NCBI GenBank assembly: GCA_964477035.1
Contig: CAYZCW010000001.1
Location: 186,001-250,000, forward strand
DNA from: SLSG01 sp964477035
GTDB taxonomy: Bacteria; Bacteroidota; Bacteroidia; Bacteroidales; UBA7960
Length of the DNA: 64,000 bases
Direction of reading: 5' to 3'
The notes under the pieces: model-generated
Databases searched by the model: none
Seen by the model: the letters and a program-made list of their open reading frames with translations, nothing else
Told to the model about the DNA's origin: nothing
In this document: one piece after another, positions 52,138-59,867 of the stretch
How positions within the stretch are numbered: position 1 is the stretch's first letter
Layout of the letters: each line of letters starts with the position of its first letter
Program-made: the position numbers and the translations under genes

Positions 52138-52692
52138 TTAAACAGACAATTTGTATTTTTCCAGTTTGGTTCTGAACAGCTGAAGGGCTTTCCCCATGTT
52201 GGCCTCCACGGTTTTCACCGAAATGGATAGTTCCCCTGCAATCTCCTTGTACGTCATGCCTTCAAAGCGGCTCATCTTGAATATCAGGCTGCACCTCTCC
52301 GGCAGGGTGTCCAGTGTCTCATCGATGATCCGCTGCAGGTCTTTTGCTTCCAGTGCCCCGGCCTGCAGGGGTTCTTCGGTCCCTGAAAACGCCCCCGCCA
52401 TGTTGATTGCATGCCTTTGTCTGACGGCGGCATGCTCCAGGTGCTTGAGGGCCTTGTTGCGAACCGAGCGGAACAAATACCCTTTCACGTTCGTATTGAT
52501 GTCGACCGCCTTGCGGTTCTGCCAGTAATGGTAAAAAAAATCCTGAACGATTTCTTCCGCCATGTCCGTGTCCCGGACAAACCGCATCGCATACCGGCAC
52601 AATGGCGCATAGAATTCCCGGAACAAGGATTCAAAAGCGGCGACATCATCGTCTTGTATTCTTTTGTGTGATACCAGGTTGATTCTGTTCAT
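52138..52692 (-). CDS. ECF RNA polymerase sigma factor
   Basis: 184 residues. Sigma2 at about 18-85 has FESLFREFYAPLCRYAMRF and AEEIVQDFFYHYWQN. Sigma4 at about 120-175 has IDETLDTLPERCSLIFKMS and the helix-turn-helix YKEIAGELSISVKTVEANM. This is the Bacteroidota FecI-like (RpoE-type) group. Its own promoter and the genes downstream (FecR, STN protein, barrel) are the likely regulon core. Confidence 0.96.
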   Translation of the reverse strand: MNRINLVSHKRIQDDDVAAFESLFREFYAPLCRYAMRFVRDTDMAEEIVQDFFYHYWQNRKAVDINTNVKGYLFRSVRNKALKHLEHAAVRQRHAINMAGAFSGTEEPLQAGALEAKDLQRIIDETLDTLPERCSLIFKMSRFEGMTYKEIAGELSISVKTVEANMGKALQLFRTKLEKYKLSV

Positions 52693-52711
52693 GCCGGTTT
52701 GCTCTGTGGCA

Positions 52712-52719
52712 CAAAGGTA
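52712..52719 (-). promoter_or_regulatory. -7 element of the sigma/FecR operon
   Basis: On the minus strand TACCTTTG fits TAnnTTTG, 19 bp before the sigma ATG, predicting a very short leader. No good -33 TTG is seen. Confidence 0.4.
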
Positions 52720-52762
52720 TCACTATTTCTTAGATGTTCGTTTTGCCTGCATCCGTTCAAAG

Positions 52763-52844
52763 GCCCGGCCGGGAAGCATCCGGCCGGGCGAACTCCGGCA
52801 GGCCGCCCGGCCGGGATGGATTGATTTGCCGGACGGCCTGCCGG
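52763..52844. repeat. Cluster of GC-rich palindromes downstream of a surface-protein gene
   Basis: The sequence has a perfect 10-bp inverted repeat (GCCCGGCCGG at 52763-52772 and its complement at 52780-52789) and a second perfect 11-bp inverted repeat (52795-52805 and 52834-52844). The palindrome CCGGCCGGG occurs three times in about 50 bp. There is no T-run, so it is not a standard intrinsic terminator. It lies directly after the stop of the 420-residue gene and upstream of the sigma promoter. Confidence 0.65.
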
Positions 52845-52845
52845 G

Positions 52846-54108
52846 TCAGTTGGAGATCAGCTGCCTGTTCAGTTTGTGGATGGCCGATTCGATCGACTCA
52901 TCCGGTTCGATCACGTTGTATCCCCCCCAGAACGCTTCATCGAAATACACGGAAACCATATCCGCCAGCACATTGCCCGGCCGGAAAGACTCCCTGGTGC
53001 TGAAGCGTTCCACATTCTCCTGCCTCCTGTCCGTGATGGCCATTTCCGACATGACCGTATACCCGGTGCGGAAGATGCGTCGCCTCCAGTCGGCAAAAAA
53101 CTCCAATTCGCTGCGTACGTAATTGATCTGGTACCTGCCGTCGATTTCCTTGTAGGTGACCAGGTAGTTGGTGTTGGTCGGAATGAAGCGCAGCCGGATG
53201 GGTTTTTTCATGATGAAATTCTGGGCTGCCTTATCCCGGTCGGAAATGTCCAGGTTGAACTCGGCCATGGTGATGGCGGTCTTTTCGACCGAAATGAACA
53301 GCTTGCCCGAGTATAGCGGGAAGGGGAGAACGACCCTTGGCTCGAAACCGATCACGTAATTGGCTTCATTGTCGATCCGCACCACATCCAGGAATTCGTA
53401 GTTGTAGAAGTCGACGGACTGATTGTCGAGCAGTACGTTGGGGTTCTTGACAATGTCCAGCAGCATGGCCACATGGGGCCCGCCCTGCAGTTTCACGATC
53501 AGGGTGTCCATCTTTTTGACGTCGGCACTCTTGCGCCCCTGCACGATGCGGACCCTGTCGGAGGCCCCCAGGTGGTTGTAAGGCGTCTGGTAGACGCTGA
53601 CCACCGCTTCCGAGATGGACACATAGTCGCGCCGCTGCCGGATGGTCTCCCGGTAAAAGCCGGTCAGGATCTGTGGTTCTTCCGGGTAATTGTCGGCGAT
53701 CTTGGCGATGGCCTTTTCCACAATACCCCTGGCGTCATCGGGCTGGTAAATGACCTCCGGCAGGGTGATCGAATAGGGGCTGAGGGCAAACACCCTGGCC
53801 CCGCCCCGGCTTTCCGCCAGGGAGTATTCACTGGTTCGGTAGCCCAGGTGTGAGATCGAGAATACGGTGGCGCTGAGGCCCTCGGGGACTTTTAACGTGA
53901 AGTACCCGTCCAGGTTCGTCACCGTACCGATGTAGGCCCCGGGGATGTAAACGCTGACGAAGGGAATGGGTTTTTTGGTGGCCACGTCCTGCACCACCCC
54001 GCTGATGGTGTAGAATTGGCTTCTTTCATCCTGGGCCAGGCCCGCCGCCGTGCTCAGCATGACGGCAAGCAGTCCCAGGATCATGGTGTTGACAAGATTT
54101 GTTTTCAT
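52846..54108 (-). CDS. CarboxypepD_reg-like surface protein (paralogue A, 420 aa)
   Basis: A signal peptide (about 1-25) is followed by a CarboxypepD_reg-like domain (about 32-115; ISGVVQDVATKKPIPFVSVY, GTVTNLDGYFTLKVPEG). The rest is the same C-terminal domain as in the 533- and 423-residue proteins: AIAKIADNYPEEPQILTGFY, VQGRKSADVKKMDTL, LQGGPHVAMLLDIVKNP and the closing FWGGYNVIEPDESIESAI. It is probably exposed on the outer membrane; its biochemical role is unknown. It is very similar along its whole length to the next gene upstream, so the pair is a tandem duplication. Confidence 0.9.
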   Translation of the reverse strand: MKTNLVNTMILGLLAVMLSTAAGLAQDERSQFYTISGVVQDVATKKPIPFVSVYIPGAYIGTVTNLDGYFTLKVPEGLSATVFSISHLGYRTSEYSLAESRGGARVFALSPYSITLPEVIYQPDDARGIVEKAIAKIADNYPEEPQILTGFYRETIRQRRDYVSISEAVVSVYQTPYNHLGASDRVRIVQGRKSADVKKMDTLIVKLQGGPHVAMLLDIVKNPNVLLDNQSVDFYNYEFLDVVRIDNEANYVIGFEPRVVLPFPLYSGKLFISVEKTAITMAEFNLDISDRDKAAQNFIMKKPIRLRFIPTNTNYLVTYKEIDGRYQINYVRSELEFFADWRRRIFRTGYTVMSEMAITDRRQENVERFSTRESFRPGNVLADMVSVYFDEAFWGGYNVIEPDESIESAIHKLNRQLISN

Positions 54109-54171
54109 GGTTACATGGTTTGAAGTGAAAAATAAAATGGTTGCTATGGTATCGCCGGATGGGCCGGTCGC

Positions 54172-55443
54172 TTAGTCTCCTTCTCTATCCAGCCGGAGGT
54201 TGAGTTTCTGAATGGCCGACTCGATCGACTCTTCCGGTTCGATGTAGTTGTATTCTCCCCAGAACTCGTCCTCAAAATAGACCGGCACCAGATCTGCCAG
54301 GATGGTGTTCGGGCGGAAGGAATCCCGGTAGGCAAAACGTTCCACGTTTTCGGACTCCCTTTTGGTAATGGCCATTTCGGACATGGTGCTGTAACCGGTC
54401 CGGAAGATGCGTACCCGCCAGTCGGCGTAGAACTCCAGCTCACTGCGGACATAATTCAGGTGGTATTTGCCGTCCACCTCCTTGTAGGTAACCAGGTAGT
54501 TGGTGGCCGTGGGGGTCACGCGCAGCCGCAGGGGTTTGCGCAGGATCAGGCTTTGGGCCGCTTTGTTGCGGTCAGAAATATCCATGCTGAATTCTGCCAT
54601 GGTAAAGCCCAGGTTGTCCACCGAAATGTAGAACCTGCCCTCAAACAGGGGCATGTTCATGACCACCCGGGGTTTGAATCCAATGACATAATTGAGGGCG
54701 TCCTCGATCCGGACCACATCCAGGAACTCATAATGGTAGTAGTCTACACATTCCTTGCACAGGATGATGTAGGGGTTCTTGACCACGTCCAGGAGCATGG
54801 CCACGTGGGGTCCGCCCTGCAGTTTCACGGCCAGGGTGTCGGCCTTTTTCACGTTGCCGCTTTTACGGCCCTGGATGATGCGTGTGCGGTCGGACTGCAT
54901 GCTTCCTGAATAGGGAGCCTGGTAAATCTCCACCACCGCTTCCGAGATGGAGATGTAGTCACGGCGCTGCTTGATGGCCTCCCGGTAGAATGCCGTCAGC
55001 AGCTGGGGCTCGTCCGGGTAGTTGTCTTCAATCTTGTTGATTGCACTTAGGACCAGGGACTTGGGGTCGCCCGGCCGCACCACCACCTCGGGAAGGACCA
55101 CCGAATAGGGCTCCAGGAAAAAGTCCTCACCCAGTGTCATGCCTTCGCTGATGGGGTATTCCGAGATTTTGTATCCCAGGTGCGAAATGGCGAAATGGGT
55201 GACATTGAGTGATTTCTGTACCTTGAGGGTGAATATGCCGTTGAGGTTGGAAACGGTCCCGATGGAAGTGCCCGGAATGAATACGCTGGCGAATGCCACC
55301 GGCCGGTTGTCTCGCAGATCCCTCACCACCCCGTTGATCGTGTGGAAGGTGGGTTCCCCGACAGCTTGTGCCTGGATGCCCGGGGCAAAGAGAAGCATCG
55401 CAAACAGACCTGCCAGGATCGTTTTAACTGCGGTTGTTTTCAT
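54172..55443 (-). CDS. CarboxypepD_reg-like surface protein (paralogue B, 423 aa)
   Basis: It has the same architecture as its downstream neighbour: signal peptide, CarboxypepD_reg-like domain (INGVVRDLRDNRPVAFASVF, GTVSNLNGIFTLKVQ), then the shared C-terminal domain with AINKIEDNYPDEPQLLTAFY, IQGRKSGNVKKADTL, LQGGPHVAMLLDVVKNP and the ending EFWGEYNYIEPEESIESAIQ. A CKECVD stretch near residue 225 is the main difference in the middle. It starts 63 bp upstream of paralogue A and has a structured leader just before its ATG. Confidence 0.9.
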   Translation of the reverse strand: MKTTAVKTILAGLFAMLLFAPGIQAQAVGEPTFHTINGVVRDLRDNRPVAFASVFIPGTSIGTVSNLNGIFTLKVQKSLNVTHFAISHLGYKISEYPISEGMTLGEDFFLEPYSVVLPEVVVRPGDPKSLVLSAINKIEDNYPDEPQLLTAFYREAIKQRRDYISISEAVVEIYQAPYSGSMQSDRTRIIQGRKSGNVKKADTLAVKLQGGPHVAMLLDVVKNPYIILCKECVDYYHYEFLDVVRIEDALNYVIGFKPRVVMNMPLFEGRFYISVDNLGFTMAEFSMDISDRNKAAQSLILRKPLRLRVTPTATNYLVTYKEVDGKYHLNYVRSELEFYADWRVRIFRTGYSTMSEMAITKRESENVERFAYRDSFRPNTILADLVPVYFEDEFWGEYNYIEPEESIESAIQKLNLRLDREGD

Positions 55444-55446
55444 CTT

Positions 55447-55508
55447 GATAGGGTTTGGGGTTTATGGTCTTCGGTCCTATGACCGCCAACCACCCCCCAT
55501 ACCCTATC
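55447..55508 (-). promoter_or_regulatory. Structured 5' leader immediately upstream of paralogue B
   Basis: An outer stem of 14 bp with one mismatch is formed by 55447-55460 and 55495-55508. An inner perfect hairpin CGGTC-CTAT-GACCG lies at 55472-55485. The outer stem ends 3 nt before the ATG (55443), so the fold would occlude ribosome entry. The structure is seen in the sequence; a regulatory role is inferred. Confidence 0.5.
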
Positions 55509-55563
55509 GCAGGATGTGTTTTTTTTAAAAACCTTTAAAAGAAAGAATTTGCCGTGAATGACC

Positions 55564-56472
55564 TCAGAGCATATCGATATCAATACCGGCAGTGGTGGTC
55601 TCGTTGCTTTCCACGACCACTCCCGGCAGGATGCCGGCCACCGCCACAAACTCCCCGTCAATGGTGAGGGCCACTACCAGGTCATAACTTCCGGGTGCCA
55701 GGAAAGGGATCATATAATGCCCCTCTTCATGGACCCTGTCGCTGGATATGGCACGGGGAAAACGTACCAATTCCGGTTCCGGGTCCAAAGCCTCGGCTTC
55801 CTGATAAGTGCCTGCCTCATACGCGTATATGACGGCTCCATACCCAGCCTCCAGGTTGGTGACACTGCCCGTGATTTTCCCGGCCTGGTCGTCTGCCACC
55901 AGCCTGATGGTGGGCTTGAGGATGAACTTGCCGGAATTTCCTGCCACTACCACCGATTTGCGCACATCGAAATCTGCCGTTACATGGACTTCTCCATTGA
56001 TCGGCACGGTAAAACTGCCAATGGCTTTGTAACCGGTCTGCCCCCCGCTGGGAACAAACAGGGAGGCCGTTGATCCGTCTGCGAATTCAAGGTAGCAGCC
56101 CGGATTGGTGTGCTGACCCTGACCCATATTGGCAGGCGCATCCAGCATGAAACGAATCTGGGTGTATGTTCCAGCCGTCAGTTCGGTGCTTCCCATCAGC
56201 GCTGAAACCCCATGGGTCAGCTCCAGCAGGTTATAGGTAACGGGCCCCTGGAAGCCATCCAGTGCCGTCCAGGACTCCCCGTCCTTGTGAATCTGGACGT
56301 CCGTCACCGTAATGAACACCCCGGTTACGTCATACTGGTCAATAGGTGCGTCTGTGATCGACAGGTGAAGGATGCCGGTATCGCTACCGGTTCCGGTTTC
56401 ATCTCTGCAGGAGGAAAGTATCAATAGGGGAAGAACAGAAAAAAGGACAAAATAAGCTTTGATATTTCTCAT
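55564..56472 (-). CDS. DUF4382 domain lipoprotein
   Basis: 302 residues. A lipoprotein signal with lipobox LILSSC is followed by a DUF4382 domain (about 30-165): GILHLSITDAPIDQYDVTGV, FITVTDVQIHKDGESW, YNLLELTHGVSALMGSTEL and TQIRFMLD. A second strand-rich region (about 190-302), with GKITGSVTNLEAGYGAVIYA, resembles a carboxypeptidase-regulatory/transthyretin-like fold. The protein is probably surface exposed. It stands upstream of paralogue B by 120 bp, perhaps one transcription unit. The ATG at 56472 is chosen over a TTG nine bases upstream. Confidence 0.9.
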   Translation of the reverse strand: MRNIKAYFVLFSVLPLLILSSCRDETGTGSDTGILHLSITDAPIDQYDVTGVFITVTDVQIHKDGESWTALDGFQGPVTYNLLELTHGVSALMGSTELTAGTYTQIRFMLDAPANMGQGQHTNPGCYLEFADGSTASLFVPSGGQTGYKAIGSFTVPINGEVHVTADFDVRKSVVVAGNSGKFILKPTIRLVADDQAGKITGSVTNLEAGYGAVIYAYEAGTYQEAEALDPEPELVRFPRAISSDRVHEEGHYMIPFLAPGSYDLVVALTIDGEFVAVAGILPGVVVESNETTTAGIDIDML

Positions 56473-56521
56473 AGCTTTCAATTTAAGGAATTGATGTGAA
56501 ACAATGCATGAACATCTATAT

Positions 56522-56553
56522 GACGATCGCGGATCCCTGAAGGTTGGAATGTC
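56522..56553. repeat. Direct repeat copy 1 flanking the barrel remnant
   Basis: A 32-bp imperfect repeat matching 56862-56893, with GACGATC at its start and a perfect 14-bp end AAGGTTGGAATGTC. The two copies are 340 bp apart in the same orientation. Confidence 0.6.
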
Positions 56554-56591
56554 TTTTTTAAAACATGACGGGGAATGCGTCCCCGGCGTGT

Positions 56592-56880
56592 TCAGCGCAG
56601 GGTGTAATTCAGGGAAACAGAGATCAGCAGGGCCGCATTTTGGGTGCGGTTGAGCCAGTATGGCACATCCTGGTTGCCCGCATAGATGTTGGTCAGTCCG
56701 AACCTTCCATACACACCCGCTGTGATGGACAACCCGTCAGACAGGTTTGCCACAATATCCTGTCCCAGGTCGGACATAAAAAAGACGTCCCCGCCCTGTT
56801 CCTTCGTCCCTCAAATGCGGTGGAGGCGGTCACCAGGGTCCCCTTGTCGATAAGTTGTGAAGACGATCCGTCATATAAAA
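56592..56880 (-). pseudogene. C-terminal remnant of an outer-membrane beta-barrel gene
   Basis: The last 60 codons (56592-56777) read as the end of a PorT-like/outer-membrane barrel: SDGLSITAGVYGRFGLTNIY, LNRTQNAALLISVSLNYTLR then stop. Further upstream, strand-like sequence continues (LIDKGTLVTASTAFEG at about 56804-56851) but in another frame, so there is a frameshift near 56800. No start, signal peptide or N-terminal barrel remains before the GH92 stop at 56900. Direct repeats flank the piece. Confidence 0.7.
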
Positions 56881-56893
56881 AGGTTGGAATGTC
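56862..56893. repeat. Direct repeat copy 2 flanking the barrel remnant
   Basis: Partner of 56522-56553; the last 14 bp are identical. It ends 6 bp before the GH92 stop codon. Confidence 0.6.
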
Positions 56894-56899
56894 CGGGGA

Positions 56900-59851
56900 T
56901 CATTCGATGATGACCTCATCCACGAAAATGAATGCCTGTCCCCCGGCACCCAGGTGCCAGCCGGGGATGGCGCCGAAATTGCGCGCCAGCACTTTCACAT
57001 AGCGCGCCCTGTCCGACAAGCGGGTGCCGATGTCTTTTTGAACCACATCGTAATCGTCGGATGGGACTGCATGCCCCAGCCGGGCAACCTCCCTGAATGA
57101 CAGTCCGTCGTCAGACAACAGGAAGCGCACCTCCACGGGCATCCAGATCCAGGAGCGGATGTCCTGGATGAACCCGGCGGCCAGGTAGCGGATGTCCTGT
57201 TTGCTGCCCAGGTCGATCACCGCCTCGAAGGGGGTGTTCTGGTAGCCGTGCCATCCTCCCAGCCGCCAGTTGTGGGAACCGCGCAGGCCGTCGATCAGCG
57301 CTTCGGGTCCGCCGGCATGGTAAGACGGGTGATAGGCCGTCAGCAGCTCGACCGATTTGTCCAGGTCCATCTTCACGAAACGGGCCTCCACCGGGAAGCT
57401 GTACCCCAGGTCCCGGTGGTGACCGATGACCCTGAGGGTGGTCGTGCGGTCCAGGATGATTGGCTGCACATAAGGCGCTGACAGCGTATCGGGCGGGTCG
57501 CCGTTTAAGGTGTAGAACAGCCGGGTGTCCGGCAAAATGGCCCCTGCAGACACCTCGATGGTGTCGCGGATGCGGCGGTCTTCCGCCACGATGAAGGGAA
57601 CGGGAAGCAGGAGCTCGTCATCAATTCGTGTTGAAGGCACATCCCCGGGATTGCTTCCCCAGGCGGTGTTGGGGCGGGGCCCCATGACAAAGTGGAGGTG
57701 CCCGCCGCGCATGACCTCCTCATGGGTGATCCATGAGCGGGTCAGGGCCTGCCCATTGAGTTCGGCATCCTGGATGTAAATATTCTTAGCCGAGACCCTG
57801 TCTGCCGTGATGCGGAAGGTGTTCCCGTTTTCCAGCCGGATCTCCGTTTCCGGAAACCAGGGCGTGCCGATGATGTATTCCGGAAGGCCCGGGCTGACCG
57901 GGTAAAAGCCCATGGCGCTCATGACCAGCCAGGCCGACATCTGTCCGCAGTCTTCGTTGCCGCTGAGCCCGTCGGGCAGGTGGGTGTATTTCGTGTCCAT
58001 GATCTCCCGCACCCGCTGCTGGGTCTTCCAGGGCTGTCCCAGGAAGTTGTACAGGTAGGCCATGTGGTGGCTGGGTTCGTTGCCGTGCGCGTACTGGCCG
58101 ATCATCCCGGTGATGTCCTTCATGTCCCGCCCGGAAACGGGAGCTTCTGTTCCGAACAGTTCGTCGATCTTGTCCGCCAGATGGCCGGCCCCTCCATGGA
58201 GGCAGGTCAGCCCGGCAATGTCCTGGGGCACGTAGAAACTGTACTGCCAGGCGTTGGCCTCGGTAAAGTGCCAGTCCACCCGGGTGGGATCGAAGGGGGT
58301 GAGCCACCCGCCGTTCAGCCGGGGCCTCATGAAGCCGGTGGAGGGGTCAAACAGGTTCTTGTAGTACTGCGCCCGCCGGATGTATTCCCCGTAAAGCGCT
58401 TCTTCTCCCATCTCCCGGGCCATCATGGCAATGCACCAGTCGTTGTAGGCGTATTCCAGGGTCTTGGAGACCGACTCGTGCTCCAGGTCGCCCGGGATAT
58501 GCCCGTGGTCCCGGTAGGCCTTCAGCCCGAAGTGATCGCATGTGGCACTGTGCACCATGGCTTCCAGGGCCTTGCGGGCATCGAAGTCCCGGATGCCCTT
58601 CAGGTAAGCGTCGGCGATGACCGATACAGAATGGTAGCCGATCATGGTATGGGTTTCGTTGGCGGCCAGCTCCCAGACAGGAAGCAGCCCGCCCTTGTCA
58701 TAGATGTCCAGCATGGTATGGATGAAATCCAGGCTGCGCCCGGTATCCAGGATGGTCATCATCGGGTGCCAGGTGCGGTAGGTGTCCCACAGGGAGAAGA
58801 CGGTATAGGGGGTGAAGCCGTCTGCCTGATGAACCTCCCTGTCCATTCCCCGGTAGCGGCCGTCGGTGTCGGCGAACTGGTTGGGTTGCAGGAAGGCGTG
58901 GTACAGGGCAGTATAGAATGTAGTCAGCTGCTCCCGGCTGCCGCCCCGGACCCTTACCTGGTCCAGTTCACGGTTCCAGGTCATGAAGGCTTCTTCCCTC
59001 GTGCCGTCAAAGTCCCAACCGGGCAGTTCATACTGCAGGTTGCGCAGGGCCCCTTCCGGACCGACCGCAGACAGGCTTACCTTGACCAGCAGGGGTTCCC
59101 CGTTGCCGGGTTCAAATCCGGCAAAGGCCCTGATGGCCGTGCCGCTGACGGGACCCCTGCCTTCCCGGGCCGCCTCTCCGTCCATGATGTGGAAGCTGCT
59201 GAAAGGACGGGAGAACTCCATGTGGAAATACCACAGCAGGTCCCTGGCCCAGTTGGACGACCGCCGCATGCCCCTCACCTCCCGGTCACCGACGAATTCA
59301 ATATGGGAGTCCACCACCCGGTCGCGGTGAGCCAGGTCGATCACCAGGCCGGCCGGTACCTCTTCCGGAAAGGTGTAGCGGTGGAATCCCACCCTCGTGG
59401 TGGCGGTCAGCTCGGCCAGAACCCCGGGCTTGTCCAGGTATACGCGGTAATAACCAGCCACGGCCTCTTCCTGGTCCTTGCGGAAGGGGGAAAGGTACTC
59501 CGTGTTGTCGAAAACCGGTCCTCCGGCCACCGGCATGACCAGGATGTCCCCGTAATCACCCACCCCGGTTCCGCTCAGGGCCGTATGGGTGAATCCGTAG
59601 ATGACGGAGTCGGAGTAGTGGTACCCTGAGGCGCCGTCCCAGCCGCCCAGCCGGGTGTCGGGACTCAGCTGAACCATGCCGAAGGGAAGGCTGGGGCCGG
59701 GATAGGTGTGGCCGTGGGCGTCGGTCCCGATGAACGGATCGACCCAGGATGCCGGGCCGGCGGTTTGCTGCGGTTCCCTGCAGGCCTGCAGGGTGATCAG
59801 CGGTAAAAGGATCAGGAGCAACGTCCTGAATCGGCGGGCAAGGGATTTCAT
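56900..59851 (-). CDS. GH92 family alpha-mannosidase (lipoprotein) with C-terminal discoidin-like domain
   Basis: 983 residues. A lipoprotein signal with lipobox LQAC is followed by the GH92 N-terminal sandwich (WVDPFIGTDAHGHTYPGPSL, GYHYSDSVIYGFTHTALSG) and the (alpha/alpha)6 catalytic domain (LWDTYRTWHPMMTI, SGNEDCGQMSAWLVMSAMGF, GTPWFPETEI). GH92 enzymes are calcium-dependent exo-alpha-mannosidases acting on N-glycans or related mannosides. After about residue 750 there is a chitobiase-like/FN3-associated strand region and a discoidin (F5/8C-like) carbohydrate-binding domain. It lies 16 bp after the ROK gene. The ATG at 59851 is selected by the lipobox; the frame upstream runs into ROK. 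Confidence 0.95.
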   Translation of the reverse strand: MKSLARRFRTLLLILLPLITLQACREPQQTAGPASWVDPFIGTDAHGHTYPGPSLPFGMVQLSPDTRLGGWDGASGYHYSDSVIYGFTHTALSGTGVGDYGDILVMPVAGGPVFDNTEYLSPFRKDQEEAVAGYYRVYLDKPGVLAELTATTRVGFHRYTFPEEVPAGLVIDLAHRDRVVDSHIEFVGDREVRGMRRSSNWARDLLWYFHMEFSRPFSSFHIMDGEAAREGRGPVSGTAIRAFAGFEPGNGEPLLVKVSLSAVGPEGALRNLQYELPGWDFDGTREEAFMTWNRELDQVRVRGGSREQLTTFYTALYHAFLQPNQFADTDGRYRGMDREVHQADGFTPYTVFSLWDTYRTWHPMMTILDTGRSLDFIHTMLDIYDKGGLLPVWELAANETHTMIGYHSVSVIADAYLKGIRDFDARKALEAMVHSATCDHFGLKAYRDHGHIPGDLEHESVSKTLEYAYNDWCIAMMAREMGEEALYGEYIRRAQYYKNLFDPSTGFMRPRLNGGWLTPFDPTRVDWHFTEANAWQYSFYVPQDIAGLTCLHGGAGHLADKIDELFGTEAPVSGRDMKDITGMIGQYAHGNEPSHHMAYLYNFLGQPWKTQQRVREIMDTKYTHLPDGLSGNEDCGQMSAWLVMSAMGFYPVSPGLPEYIIGTPWFPETEIRLENGNTFRITADRVSAKNIYIQDAELNGQALTRSWITHEEVMRGGHLHFVMGPRPNTAWGSNPGDVPSTRIDDELLLPVPFIVAEDRRIRDTIEVSAGAILPDTRLFYTLNGDPPDTLSAPYVQPIILDRTTTLRVIGHHRDLGYSFPVEARFVKMDLDKSVELLTAYHPSYHAGGPEALIDGLRGSHNWRLGGWHGYQNTPFEAVIDLGSKQDIRYLAAGFIQDIRSWIWMPVEVRFLLSDDGLSFREVARLGHAVPSDDYDVVQKDIGTRLSDRARYVKVLARNFGAIPGWHLGAGGQAFIFVDEVIIE

Positions 59852-59867
59852 GACAGGGAGGGTGGTT

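Noticed and set aside
57980..59629. 549-codon open frame on the plus strand
   Set aside because: Antisense to the GH92 catalytic domain, whose conserved motifs are continuous on the minus strand.
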